Of a stretch of DNA of 64,000 nt, positions 47,780-58,852 are shown piece after piece. The notes beneath the pieces were generated by a model. The model did not search any database. It was not told where the DNA came from and saw only the letters and a list, made by a program, of their open reading frames with translations. Within the stretch, counting starts at the first letter, position 1. The number at the start of each line of letters is the position of its first letter. The position numbers and the translations under genes are program-made. The DNA comes from Epiperipatus broadwayi. Lineage: Eukaryota > Onychophora > Udeonychophora > Euonychophora > Peripatidae. The stretch spans positions 865,877-929,876 of the forward strand of contig JAQFVV010012508.1 in NCBI GenBank assembly GCA_028023455.1, read 5' to 3'.

Positions 47780-48316
47780 CTATTTCCTTTTCCCCCGTAT
47801 CTGTCTCATTTTCGCACTCACTTCCATTTTACTCAATACTTCGTCTATTTCTTTAGTAGAGTTCTCTCCTTTTCCCAGTATCACTCTTATTTCTATGGGC
47901 AAGTTATTACATACTGTCTTCACCATCTGTTTCTCTGACAGATCACATGCTTTTAACGTCTTGAGTATGGCCACTTGTCGCCTAAAAAACTCTACGTATT
48001 CCTCTGGTCCGCCCTCTTGGAACTTTTCCCTTATTATTCGGGACCGAATATCCTCCTGTCTCTCTTCACTCCAGAACACTCTCTCCAGGGTTGTCTTGTA
48101 GTCCACAAATGTCTGTGGCTAGTGTATCAGTGAATTCCACCAATCCCTAGCCTGAGCCTCAAGGTGGTCTGATGCTACTATCGTCTTCATATCTTCCGGT
48201 ATTCCATAACCTTCAAAATACCTTTGCAGACTCCTAAGGTGATCTATCGGCATCTCCTCCTTCCTCCCCTCATATATTTTTATTTTTATCATTCCCATCT
48301 TCCCTATTCTATACAC
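47780..48316 (-). pseudogene. gag: Ty3/gypsy Gag, interrupted by one in-frame stop
   Basis: The frame begins MYRIGKMGMIKIKIYEGRKE at 48316 and continues to EAQARDWWNSLIH, where TAG (48119-48121) interrupts it. It then continues in the same frame through ERVFWSEERQEDIRSRI, REKFQEGGPEEYVEFFRRQV and NNLPIEIRVIL to a stop at 47780. The ARDWW block followed by F..EY...F..L is the usual shape of the Ty3/gypsy capsid (retrotrans_gag) domain. No clear CCHC zinc knuckle is visible before pol, which starts 48 bp downstream. Gag is short, about 178 codons in total. The stop may be a disabling mutation; readthrough is possible but there is no supporting evidence. Confidence 0.85.
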
Positions 48317-48627
48317 TCTATCTTTTATATTCTACGTATCGATTATATATATATAAATAAAATAATAAAAAAAACAAACGTAGTACCTTGTTTTGACTGC
48401 TTCCAAAATCACAACGTGGTAGGTTTTCCTCTCCCCCCCCAAAGCGCCATGCTACGTATCTAATTTCTTTATCAAACGCTCGGAAACTATTTTCTGTCTT
48501 TCACTAAACCCATTTTAACCGAAACAAACTTTACGTCTCTATAATGTTTCCATCCTACTCCCCCTCCTTTTCCTTATCGAATCTTTACTCTTTCTACTCG
48601 GGTCCCCCTACATTCCGTTCTTCAAAA
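48317..48627 (-). other. 5' leader of the retrotransposon
   Basis: Untranslated region between the primer-binding site and gag; AT-rich with no supported feature. Confidence 0.6.
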
Positions 48628-48645
48628 GCCTTAGTTGGGACGCCA
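48628..48645 (-). promoter_or_regulatory. Primer-binding site
   Basis: One base inside the 5' LTR the minus strand reads TGGCGTCCCAACTAAGGC. Starting with TGG, it is complementary to a tRNA 3' CCA end. GTTGGGACGCCA resembles a tRNA-Lys 3' end with one extra base, so the primer tRNA is uncertain. Confidence 0.65.
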
Positions 48646-48646
48646 T

Positions 48647-50203
48647 TGTAGCGGGTGTACTCGTTACCCGTATATTTATATATATCTTCTCCCTATCTAA
48701 TCAGAATATTGATAAGAAAACTCGTATCTTTCTCACAGCATATTTATGGACGTCAGTTTTTTTTTTATTTTAGACTCCAAGCGCCAAACTTACTTTTTAC
48801 ATAAGTATTATGCTGGAAGATCAGAATACAATTGTGATAGGGCCACACCTCTAGCTCAGTACTCAGGGCGGGTGGTCAATAAACCGTAGGAAAATGTACG
48901 GGGGACTCCATGCATCTCTTAACAAGGAAATCCGAACCAATTGCCTAAATTCGTGGACTATCTTTCATGAGTTAAATAAAAAAAAATTATACATGTAATA
49001 CAAGCTTTAAAATAACACCTTTTATTATAATTTTTCCCTTCTTTTCCTTTTTGGAAAATATTTGCCTGTATCCCCCCTACATTGTTTATATAAACTAAGA
49101 AAAACATACATATATACAGTGTGGATTTTCAACTGAATAAGAAACGAACGCATGTACAGACAAGATCTAATCAGCTGGATTTGAACGGCCTTCTCTTAAA
49201 AAAATACCTTTCTTGCCTTTGTTCATTCTCCTTGAAAACTTCGGAGAGAACGTGGTAATATTTAGAAAATAAATATTTTAAGTTCACATTACCTGCAATT
49301 TTGTCCGATGTGATCCCCGGGGATATTAAAATAAGACGAAAACATATGAAATTTGAAATAGACGCACGAGGCGGTTTATCACGCTATAATCCATTTCGAG
49401 TCGGGTCAGTTCTTTTGTGAAAAGTTAATAGATCTCCGGTAGATGTTCTCCGTTCACTGCCGCATGGTCTCTTCGGGGTAAGGCACAGAAAACCCAGCAC
49501 GCTTAAGCTTTTACCCCACTGTCCGCATATTCGGCCGTAGCCTTAGCTATTCCTTTTTTTTTTTTTAAAAAAAAAAAATGGCGATTCCTTTCCAAAAAGG
49601 ACACAACGAAAAAAACCAAACTACTTCTCTACTCTCCCTGTCACTTTTTTTTCTTTTTTCCTCTCTTTTGTCCTCGCAAAAACAGTCCACCCCCTTTTTC
49701 CTCACCACGTGGTATAGATGGCCAGTTAGGCTAACAAGCAAAGAACTTTTCGCACCTTCGGATATTCTGGCAAACAACATTCCTGACCTTTTTCAACCCT
49801 TCCCTTTTTTTTTTTCTTTCTTTTTTTTTCTTCTTTTTAAATTCCTCAGATAAGGTCTCCAATACATATTTTTTTTTCCTTCTGTTCTCTTACAATGATC
49901 TCATCTTGGATACCAAATTTATTCATACGTTCGCCTTCTCATTATTATTATTTTTTTTTTTTCTTTTTGAAATTGTCCATCCACACCGCACATACATACG
50001 TATATCACTTTCACTAAAACAAAACGCGAATCCCCCCCACTCCCTCTTTTCTCACTTTAATAAGATTTTAAACATTTTCTTCCACTAACAAAATAAATAC
50101 TAAAACGGAATAAAACCAAACTATATGAAACTAATAAAAAAATATATAACACATGTGTGCGCTTTTCTACATTGTAAACAGGGTTTAAACCCGACCGTTT
50201 ACA
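48647..50203 (-). repeat. 5' LTR
   Basis: 1,557 bp. On the minus strand it begins TGTAAACGGTCGGGTTTAAA at 50203 and ends CCCGCTACA at 48647. It presumably holds the promoter, but no TATA box can be assigned with confidence in such AT-rich sequence. Confidence 0.95.
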
Positions 50204-50498
50204 ATATATATATATTAAAAAACAAATCAATAATTTCATGATAATTAGTGTGCATTCATAATTCAACTGGGTATAATTAGAAGTCTTAACTGATGCCACA
50301 CATTCTCTTATACCTTGGCAATATTATTCAAAACTTTTTGTGGCAAATGATCTTTATTTAATTAACAATCATACCTAATGCAACTAGTCATTGAGTAATA
50401 ATAAGTAAATGAATATCTAGCTATCATTAGATGAAGAGTAAAAATATCAGATTTGTTGAAATGGAACAAATGAGTATCAACAAGCTGACAAATGTCAA

Positions 50499-50570
50499 GC
50501 GTTGGTGGCCTGGTGGTTGCCATAGCTGCCTTCCAAGCGTCTGGCCTGGGTTCACTTCCCAATCAATGCA
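50499..50570 (+). tRNA. tRNA-Gly(TCC)-like pseudogene
   Basis: GCGTTGGTGGCCTGGTGG, then GCTGC-CTTCCAA-GCGTC and a closing strand AATCAATGC. The anticodon stem and T arm are damaged. It shares the 5' flank 'tgtcaagcgttggtggcct' with the tRNA-like copy at 27246-27316, which a simple tRNA gene pair need not do. Confidence 0.5.
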
Positions 50571-52824
50571 TTTTGACATATGAAAAAAAACAATAAGCTA
50601 ACAAATAAACTCCACCACTAGTGGAAAAGCAATGATACTCTTACAAGCTCTTAATAGAATTTAAGCCATTTTTATTAAAAATGAATGACAATAATTAATA
50701 CATACAAGAACATTGCCGAATTTGACTGGGGAAAACATCTTTATAATGAGATCATGAAATGCACACATTCACTTTTTCTATGATCACAATTAATTCTTTG
50801 TTTGTTTACAATACTATGAAAATCTGATATGCACTGTATTATCCAAAACAGAAATGACTAAACGTAGATTAAAATTTGTAAGTTTAATACATTTTTTGTA
50901 TCTGCATAACTAATAATCTTTCAGCAGCGCTTCGTGGAAGATCCTCATTAAATCTATCCTTTAAAAATGTCGTTAACTCTATCCTTAAAAAAAAAAAAAA
51001 TGTAAATAAACAAAAATAAAGAATTAAAAAATTTAAATTTAATACATGTTACAAATCTTCATAGGCCCTCCTTAATCCAACTTCTTAATGATTACAATTT
51101 AGAATTGTGTAAACTCATTAATTAATCATGTTTCTTTAGGTTAAATTGAAAGCGTGCGTATTATTACTTCCAAAAGTTCGAAACGGTACAATATTTCATG
51201 TAATAAAACATTTTTATATGTAAAGCTAAAAGTTCTACAAAATTTAAAAGAATTTGTCAAGTTCTTTCCTTACGCAAGAAAATGAAAATTAATGGCACAA
51301 AAAATGAAAATTAATGGCATCAGACAACTTAAAAGTGTAATTATTCAAGAATGTGAAATGGATGACTATAAGTAGGAGAGATCATGATTCTGAAGTTAAT
51401 AATGATTTAAAAACATTATGACAAAAGGGGCTACGTGATAACAATGCTGCCACCAAAGTTCCGTAGAAAAAAATATTGAAGAAAACATGACAAAAAAGGC
51501 TTCTGCAATATCATTGTATACAGATATAATTTTTTTTTTTTATCAAACTTACAATAAAACTGTTTATTTTGATACACTAACAGCTTCAAAAAATCAAAAT
51601 CTAACACGTCACTATTCGGAGGCAGAATGGTGATCATGCGATGTTTGTTGGTTTAATACTTCGCTATTCACATTACTTTTAAAAATGTGAAGATACGATC
51701 CAGTAAAAAAAATGTAAATAAGTGAACAAATACATAAAGTAAATATATAATATTACTTTTTTACTTTCGTTTGTATTTGTAATTTTATTTAGCAAAATGT
51801 TTTTAACGTCCGTTACCGAAAACGTTTTTAAGTAAATTCATGTGTAAATGTATTCTTCCAATTTATTAATTAATAATTATATATTTTTTAAATTTTGTTT
51901 AAACTGTCATGTAAATTTATAAATATATACTATACACGTAAATAATGTTGGTATTATATAAGTATGTACTGAAGAATACTGTATATCTACTGCACAATGC
52001 AAGAAAAAATATATATTATACTGTGAACAAATGTTATAAACAAAGTGTGAGTTATTTATCCACTATATACAATAGAAAGTGTTTGAAACAAAATATAATA
52101 GAAATCACAGTTTCAGTATATAATTTTTACTCACTACAAGCTAAATATATGTGGGTGTATGAATATTGAGTTTCTCAATATATTTATGAGTTAATGAAAC
52201 TGCGCATATTCATACAACTTTCCGGTCATAAATAAACAGATCTTATTTATAAAAACTTTGGGCTATGTTGCCCGATTCTCACTTCCAAAAAGCATATTTA
52301 ACTAACAAATAATAACAAAATTAATTAGGATTACATAAGTTTAAAAATTAGTGGATGCTTTGGATAATGGACAACTGGCAATTGGGAACTTATTAATAAA
52401 ATATATACTTTTTTCTTTTATCTGGAGAAATTTCACTTTCACAAATTTTATAAAAAAAATCGTACAATTATTGAACAAATGATGATTTTTCTATTTCGCC
52501 CTTTTTATATATTAGCATTATATACTGAAGCCATGATATATGCTGTATCAATATACACGACTTCAATCATCCACTATACAAAAAAATATACAAATTAACA
52601 AAAAAGAAAAAGGAATTAAATAGAAAATAAAAACAATAAAAGTTCATAAATTTAACAAATTTTCCAATATGGTACTTATTATTTTTCAATTTCGGAGTGC
52701 TGTATGTGATCACGTTCATTTGTAATATTTTCCATCTCAGAGCACCATGTGTGATCATATTGGTATAATATTTTTTAATTAAGTTCAGTTTGATGTGGTT
52801 CGATATTCATATAATAAAACGGAT
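50571..52824. other. Long AT-rich stretch, no gene seen
   Basis: Only a short direct repeat ('aaatgaaaattaatggca' twice, about 51282-51320) and a possible M1 end fragment ('ggtgatcatgcgatgtttg' near 51630) were noticed. No supported gene. Confidence 0.45.
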
Positions 52825-53308
52825 CCTGATTTAGTTTGCGCTCATGACCATTTTGAAATCTAAAACCCACCACCGCTGACACATCCAACTGATAAATGAC
52901 AAATATTGAATAAAAGTACTTTAAATTCATATTTTAGAAATTATAAGCTAGTAAAAATAATATGCTTTATTTTATTAGGGATTTTTTCAAAATTTACCTT
53001 CATAAAATATTTGAAATACAACAAAGTGCTGGAATATGCTGAGAGGAGGAAGGATGGTTTGGCCGATCTGAAGGATCATCCAAAAGATGCAGAAGTCTGA
53101 TAAAACCAAGCTTATAATTTCCAAATATTAAAGATTATACTATATGCCCAAATAAAATAAAGCATATTATTTTTACTAGCTTATAATTTCTAAAGGACAA
53201 ATTTAAAGTACTTTTATTTGATATTTATGTCATTTATCGATTGTATGTGTCAGTGATGGTTTGGGCTGGTCTTTAGATTTCAAAATGGCCGTGTGCGAAC
53301 TAAATCGG
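52825..53308. repeat. Foldback F2 with ~160-bp arms enclosing an exon-like loop
   Basis: The left arm (about 52825-52980) and right arm (about 53140-53308) are inverted copies. 'gaccattttgaaatctaaa' faces 'tttagatttcaaaatggcc', 'aaaagtactttaaattcat' faces 'caaatttaaagtactttta', and 'gctagtaaaaataatatgc' faces 'gcatattatttttactagc'. The loop of about 160 bp is the only part without a mirror. Confidence 0.85.
52980..53100 (+). CDS. Exon-like ORF in the foldback loop, unknown product
   Basis: After a pyrimidine/T-rich tract ending in TTATTTTATTAG, a good 3' splice site, the frame reads GIFSKFTFIKYLKYN, then VLEYAERRKDGLADLKDHPK and DAEV, then stops at TGA. AATAAA lies about 50 bp downstream. 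The second half is GC-richer than its surroundings and highly charged, as in real coding sequence. The reading could instead start at an upstream ATG (52906), giving a 64-residue protein with a hydrophobic segment, but that part lies in the foldback arm. The mirrored arm has lost the AG (TTTGGG), so only this side could splice. It looks like the last exon of a small protein, or a captured copy of one. I do not recognise the family. Confidence 0.35.
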
Positions 53309-54445
53309 CACGGTAAAATGTTTTCTAAACATAAAGCTAAAAGTTTTATAACATTTAATGCAAACTATATATTAAGTCATAAAGCTTAAAGTTTGAACCA
53401 GAAAGGCTATTTTCTAATAATGAGACTGCTATTAATGTTTCCATAAGAGTAAAATAATTTATTAAAGAAAAATAATTTGCAGAGTTTAACAGTGATAAAA
53501 ATCAGAAACATCTTTTATTTTAAAAAATAAAAATATGGTAGAGTAGTTGTTTTGATTTTGAATTTTTTGAGTAAATGTAAATGAGTGACCATACACACAG
53601 TAAATATATATGAAAATATGCTTTCTCCCAATTAATTATTAATAACTAAAATTATTATTTTTTAAAATTTTGTTTATGCTGTGTTCTTAATTTATGTATG
53701 CATAGTGTAAACATAAGTATCTGTGTTATATGTGTGTGTGTGACCAGAAAAATACTATACACTTGCAATCCAATAATCAGTACATTGTATCAACAAAATA
53801 TGAGCCTTATATGCAATGAATGATATACATGAGGGAGTATGGAAACAAAATAAAGTGGATATATGTCAACACAAATACAATTCTTTGTACTAAATGGATA
53901 ATGATTGGGTTGTGTCATTTTTGTAACCAAGACATTAAATTATCTAAGTATAGTATTTTCAGTTAGACCAAAATTTTAAAGACTTATGCGAGGATGAGAG
54001 AGCTAATACCTTGATCTACAAAAGAATGGAAGAATCTATAATTGTCATCCTTCACAAAAAAGGAAGGATATTTAGAAATGTGTTTTCCACATCATCGATA
54101 AAGTGCAGAAAAGAAAAGATGCAATCTTTGTCAAACAAGGTTATTTTAGAGATGCAGTTTTTTTTTATCTAAAGAAAGTGTGACCAAATAAAATATTAAT
54201 TCATGGCCGAGTTGTATTTCTTTGATGAAAAATCTAAATGGCATAACATTGCCATATGATGATCATCAATAAGGATCCTGTCATCTGCTGATTCCCTTCG
54301 GCTTTAATTAATGATAATAAATCACCATCACCACTTTATAATGTGTTTATATTAAACCTGATATAGGAAAATATAATTCTCCCACTGTGATATTGTGAAG
54401 ATTAGATTGTACAAAATCCAAGATGTTTTATATCTTTGTTTCCTT
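53309..54445. other. No gene seen
   Basis: AT-rich DNA with short (TG)n near 53730. No supported feature. Confidence 0.5.
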
Positions 54446-55030
54446 ATAGTTTAAAGAAGACAAACCACACATACCACTACCATATATTCCTAAAGTAACT
54501 AATTATCTTGTTAAAAACCTTTCCAAAGAGTTTAAAGTAGATTTTCGAACCACACCTAACACAAATAGACAGATTAATAATGCCAAGGATAAAATCAACC
54601 TAGAACAAACCCCCCAAGTAATATCCAAAATAACTTGCCCACAAGCGGGTTGTGATCCCACATACTATGGTGAAACTTGAGCTACTGTCAGCGCTAGAGT
54701 GGTTCAACACACATACATATACAAAAGAGCACAGAATAAAAATGAAGGCAGCTCAGCATTCTTGGAGCACCAAAAGGTATCTAGCCACAGGTTCGAACCC
54801 AACAATGCCAAATGTGTGTGCTTTGAGAGAAATTATACTAAAAGGAAAATTAAAGTAACATATTTTATCGCAAATAACCCAAATGCCATGAATAGACAAG
54901 ATACATGCTTCACAATTTCAAAGAAATGGTAGAGTTAAATGATTTGCATATAAAACAACTGCTCTGTATCACTAACGACAAAGGCTATGAATATGGGAGT
55001 TAATATACTCTGAAAGCGCTAAGCCAAATA
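54446..55030 (+). pseudogene. Penelope-like element C-terminus with GIY-YIG nuclease
   Basis: The frame reads PHIPLPYIPKVTNYL, then RTTPNTNRQINNAKDKI, then VISKITCPQAGCDPTYYGET. A TGA (54678-54680) then stands where arginine is expected, followed by ATVSARVVQHTYIYKRAQN and VCFERNYTKRKIKVTYFIAN and ending in TCFTISKKW. PY...KDKI before Y/SKI-C..C-..YYGET-R...R..QH is the linker plus GIY-YIG layout of Penelope-like elements. The sister copy at 11.1-11.5 kb has GETR there, and CGA to TGA is a simple CpG-type transition. The reverse transcriptase is missing upstream. The tail 'ggctatgaatatg' and 'gcgctaagcca' is shared with the sister copy. Confidence 0.8.
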
Positions 55031-55589
55031 TTATTATTATTTATTAGTTTAATAACTTCACCAATTTGCCTTAAAGCACAATATAATCATTTAAAGATGT
55101 TACTAAGAATGAGAATAACCATCTCCCAACTTTGACACCATACATCATTTAAACAATAGCAAAAAATCAAATATTTAAAAGATCTTTTGTAATGAAATTT
55201 AATTCGTTAAAGATTTCTCCATTTGAAATGATAATGATGCAACCACTAAAATGAATTAAAGATTCATAAAGTATGTGACATCAATAATTGTGGCATACCT
55301 AAGTATTAATCTTAATACCCTGTAAATATATAATACATGTAATCTAGTCATAAAATTTATGAGTTGGAAAAGGAATCTTTATTACGATAGTGATTGTTAG
55401 TAATTAAAACATTTGATATCTTTAAAAACAAATAAATATCAAAATTTAACATAAAACATGGAATTAATGTGTAAATTAAGAAAGAGAGATAAAAACTGAC
55501 ATCATACCTATAGTAAAAAGATAAATCAACCCAAAAGGGAAACTTTATTTTGTTCCATTTAAAACAAGGAGAAATCGAAAATGCAGTAT
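55031..55589. other. No gene seen
   Basis: A 101-codon minus-strand frame at 55357-55662 overlaps LINE sequence antisense and is not supported. Confidence 0.5.
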
Positions 55590-55870
55590 ATGGGAAAGAA
55601 AAACAGGTGTTAATGATATCATAGAAAGAACTAAAAGAATGAAGTGGAGTTGGACTGGACATATTTCTAAGAGATGAATATAGACAATTGAAATCTTAAA
55701 CTAGATTCCATGAGATTTTAAAAAACCCAGAAAGAGACCACATGTGAAATGGATGGATGAAATAAGAAAGTGTGTAAGGGTGATGTGGAGAAGAGGTGAT
55801 CAAAAAGGATGAACTTGGAGAGAGCTTCATCCTGCAGTGGACTGATAATGATGATGATGATTAATGGTCC
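55590..55870 (+). pseudogene. RTE-type LINE 3' end
   Basis: Reads GVNDIIERTKRMKWSWTGHI, then KPRKRPHVKWMDEIRKCVRV, WRRGDQKG and WRELHPAVD, ending in GATGATGATGAT. This is the C-terminal signature and 3' tail of RTE/BovB-like LINEs, with a stop after HISKR and another before the W..LHPA block. Same family as the fragments at 5.5, 11.7 and 22.9 kb. Confidence 0.75.
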
Positions 55871-56312
55871 ACTATGTGAGATTTTATTATTCAAAATAGA
55901 CAAGTGAGAACCTACAAATCTGAATCGATGCTATCCATGATGACTTAACAGGCTGAGTAGAAAAATTGATTAATTGTCTTAAATATTCAGAGATATGAGA
56001 GGAATATTGAGATTAAATGAAAAAGAACAAACACCTATGTGAACATACTATTGAAAGTATTAATGAGTATATGTTAAGGTGGTTCCATGATTTCATCTGC
56101 CAAATTTCAATTTGACTCTGCACCCAGTGATGTTCAACATAATCAGTTGCTCTTTCAATGGTCAAGGATTCAATTATCTTAACAACAAAAATACAATATT
56201 TAAATAGTAATGGAAGTATCAAATTAAGAAAAAAATACCAATTATTTCTTATTATTGCTCTAAACTTATTTTAAAACTAATTTAAAACAAAATATTTCTT
56301 TTATTAATATTT
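55871..56312. other. No gene seen
   Basis: AT-rich DNA; nothing supported. Confidence 0.5.
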
Positions 56313-56519
56313 AATAATATTTAAACAGCATCAAACTGTTGCACATGCGCTTTGGATTTTAAATATAAAATGAATGAATATTAACACTTCAACCACATGA
56401 TAAAGTCTTTGGAAAAAATAGAAAGACTTTATCATATGGTTGAAGTGTTAGTATTCATTCATTTTATATTTAAAATCCAAAGTGCATGTGCAACAGTTTG
56501 ATGCTATTTAAATATTATT
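56313..56519. repeat. Near-perfect 207-bp hairpin
   Basis: Left-arm sequences 'aacagcatcaaactgttgca' and 'gcgctttggattttaaatat' are mirrored by 'atatttaaaatccaaagtgc' and 'tgcaacagtttgatgct'. The arms of about 100 bp differ by only a few bases. At the centre is 'aaagtctttggaaaaaatag' followed by 'aaagacttt'. Fits a young MITE or a hairpin-RNA locus. Confidence 0.9.
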
Positions 56520-56689
56520 GTTTATAAAAAAACATCGTGCTATATAAAATAATTGACTTATTTTATTAATATTTGTAAAAGTATATTATAATTAGATGGA
56601 TGTAAAAGACAATATTGTATAAAATATAATTAAATTATTACAAACAGATCGCTAATTAAAGAAATAAATAACTGGTGTAATTTAGCCAA

Positions 56690-57091
56690 AACATTATTTT
56701 AACCTTACTACTATGCATCTTGAGTATTCAATTTTACCATAAGAGGGACCTCTACAAATCTTAATACAAGATTACAACTTTATAAAGATAAGAGGGACCA
56801 TCTTATCTTCAACCTACTTTCTAATTATATAGGCAAATTTAATGCATTTTGATTTAATAGTATGAAGCTAGTAAGTTCTTCACTAATTAAGTCCACTACC
56901 TTGTCTAGAAATCAACATTTGCAAAATCTTTTGATTCACAGCGAGTTAATATTTAGATCTTATAATTAGAAATATTTCAAATCAATTTAAAGTTGTAAAT
57001 ATTAATTCTTATTAAACGCATAGTAGTAAGGTTAAAGCCTTATATGTGTTTATGTGCTTACCATGCACTTAATAAGAATTAATATTTACAA
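56690..57091. mobile_element. M3 repeat copy with terminal hairpin
   Basis: 'ttttaaccttactactatgc', 'gagggacctctacaaatctt', 'tataaagataagagggacca' and 'cttgtctagaaatcaacat' follow the order of the 7.1-kb M3 copy. The right end (56993-57091) is itself a hairpin: 'ttgtaaatattaattcttat' faces 'ataagaattaatatttacaa'. Confidence 0.65.
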
Positions 57092-58067
57092 AATATTGTT
57101 ATTTTGATAATCCCTTTCAAAGGTAAATTTTTATAAATACTGTTATTGGACAAATAAGCCACAGACCATAACAAAGTTTAAGAGTTATCTACCACCCATA
57201 GGGAAATGGATTGAAATGACAAATGATAAAAACTGATTTTGCTGATGAGACAGCTCAAGGGACTATAAATCGGGATTATAATTCATTGTGCTCGTTATGC
57301 TTTGATTGATAATCATACTGTGACCATGCTTATTATTATCGTGTATTTAAATATCATGGAAGAGTAAAGAAACCACCATCTGCTCCACTCTTGCCAAGCC
57401 GGTAGAGTGCAGGTTGAAATATCTAAAGGAGCATTGTGTCCAGTTTATATGCAAACTATATAATACCTAAACTTCAAAAGTGTCTAACACTTTGGGGAGA
57501 AATCAGTCGTCAATCAACAAGGAAAGATGCTGCCATTAAATAAGAAGTTTCGCAGAAGACCTTCAGACATAGCTATGCTTGTACAGATAAAGTTCACCAG
57601 AAGTATACCAAATTTGAACTCTTAGTGATGAAAGGATAATGTGTACGAATTTTGAATATATATTATTATAACTGTCTATTACTAACATTAGATATTTAAT
57701 CTTAGACATTTAATTTATACTGCAATTGTTTTATAAATTATTATTATTGCTTTTATGTAAAATTAAATTTCTTTATAAATTAATACGGCAAAGGATCGCT
57801 ATTATTTAATAATCACCTAAAACAAAAATATTTCCTATAAAATAATTAGCATATTATAGCAAATGCTTGCGATTCTCTGAAAAACTTACTTTGTAAGCTA
57901 AAACCAGATTAAATAATGATCACCATTTAGTAATTTAAACATTAATGTGAATAATGTAGACGAATGACCTCTGGATAGTATAAAACATGCTGCATAAACT
58001 GATTTAATAAATTAAGTAAGTTTGTCTGTTTATGTCTTTTTAGTAGTTCTAAAAGTTTGTAATTTAA
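57092..58067. other. No gene seen
   Basis: 'gatgctgccattaaataag' and 'tttcgcagaag' near 57520 vaguely resemble 'atgctgccaccaaagttccg' near 51447, perhaps traces of one old repeat. Otherwise nothing. Confidence 0.4.
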
Positions 58068-58139
58068 ACTAAATACTCTCTAGATTTGAGAATAAGCAAG
58101 CATACTAAATACTCTCTAGATTTGAGAATAAGCAAGCAT
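58068..58139. repeat. Perfect 36-bp tandem duplication
   Basis: 'actaaatactctctagattt' and the rest of the unit through 'aagcaagcat' occur twice in a row. Confidence 0.95.
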
Positions 58140-58275
58140 GGGAAACGATAACTGTCTTAAATTTACTTGAGCTAGTAATACACTTTTATTTCCGGTTGTT
58201 TTGTCTATATTCATTTATAAGTAATGTGTGTATTCAAAAAGTAATACCATTTATGATGGCCTGTCACTATCCGTT

Positions 58276-58690
58276 GCTTTGTTTATATATATTTTCTTTG
58301 TATGATATTGTTTGCGTCTGCCAGTCACTCCACTTAGCACACTTACTTTGAGCAGTAGTATGCGGTACACAGACATTCCTACTATATATCAGATGCTTTG
58401 TTTATATATATTTTCTTTGTACAATACCGTTTGCATCTGCCGGTTACTTCATTTAGCAGCCTTACTTTAAGCAGTAGTATGTGGTAGCTGAACATTCCTA
58501 CTATATATCAGATGCTTTGTTTATATATTTTTTCTTTGTGTGATACTATTTGGGTCTGCTGGTCACTCCACTTAGCACCATCCTTTGAGTAGTGGTATGC
58601 GGTAGAAGCACCTTACTAATATATATTAGATGCTCCATTTTTATATATATATTTGTTCATAAGTGAGTGCAATTCAGATATTGTTTCCTA
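58276..58690. repeat. 119-bp tandem repeat, ~3.4 copies
   Basis: 'gctttgtttatatatat' begins units at 58276, 58395 and 58514, and a diverged fourth begins at about 58632. Each holds 'ttctttgt', 'gtttgcgtctgcc'-like and 'agcagtagtatgcggta'-like blocks. Confidence 0.85.
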
Positions 58691-58780
58691 CCTCTTACAT
58701 TTACTTGGTCATTGTTTAGTTATTTACCATCATTACAGCCTGAAATAATTGATTGACCATAGTTTATCACTTCAGTGTAT

Positions 58781-58852
58781 CCTTAATCTATAAGTTTAGT
58801 AAGTCTTATAACTGGACCTTAATCTATAAGTTTAGTAAGTCTTATAACTGGA
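58781..58852. repeat. Perfect 36-bp tandem duplication (second, unrelated)
   Basis: 'ccttaatctataagtttagt' through 'cttataactgga' occurs twice in a row. Confidence 0.95.

Larger units (their letters stand above)
42951..50203 (-). mobile_element. Ty3/gypsy LTR retrotransposon, nearly intact
   Basis: Two near-identical LTRs (42951-44499 and 48647-50203) begin TG and end CA and flank a 4.15-kb interior. On the minus strand the order is 5' LTR, primer-binding site, gag, protease, reverse transcriptase, RNase H, integrase, polypurine tract, 3' LTR. Integrase after RNase H identifies Ty3/gypsy (Metaviridae type) rather than Ty1/copia. The target duplication is ATAT (42947-42950 and 50204-50207). 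Only a handful of substitutions plus homopolymer-length changes separate the LTRs, so insertion was recent. No envelope gene is present. Confidence 0.95.

Noticed and set aside
55357-55903. Minus-strand frames of 61-101 codons
   Set aside because: Antisense to, or beside, the RTE 3' end; composition is low-complexity.
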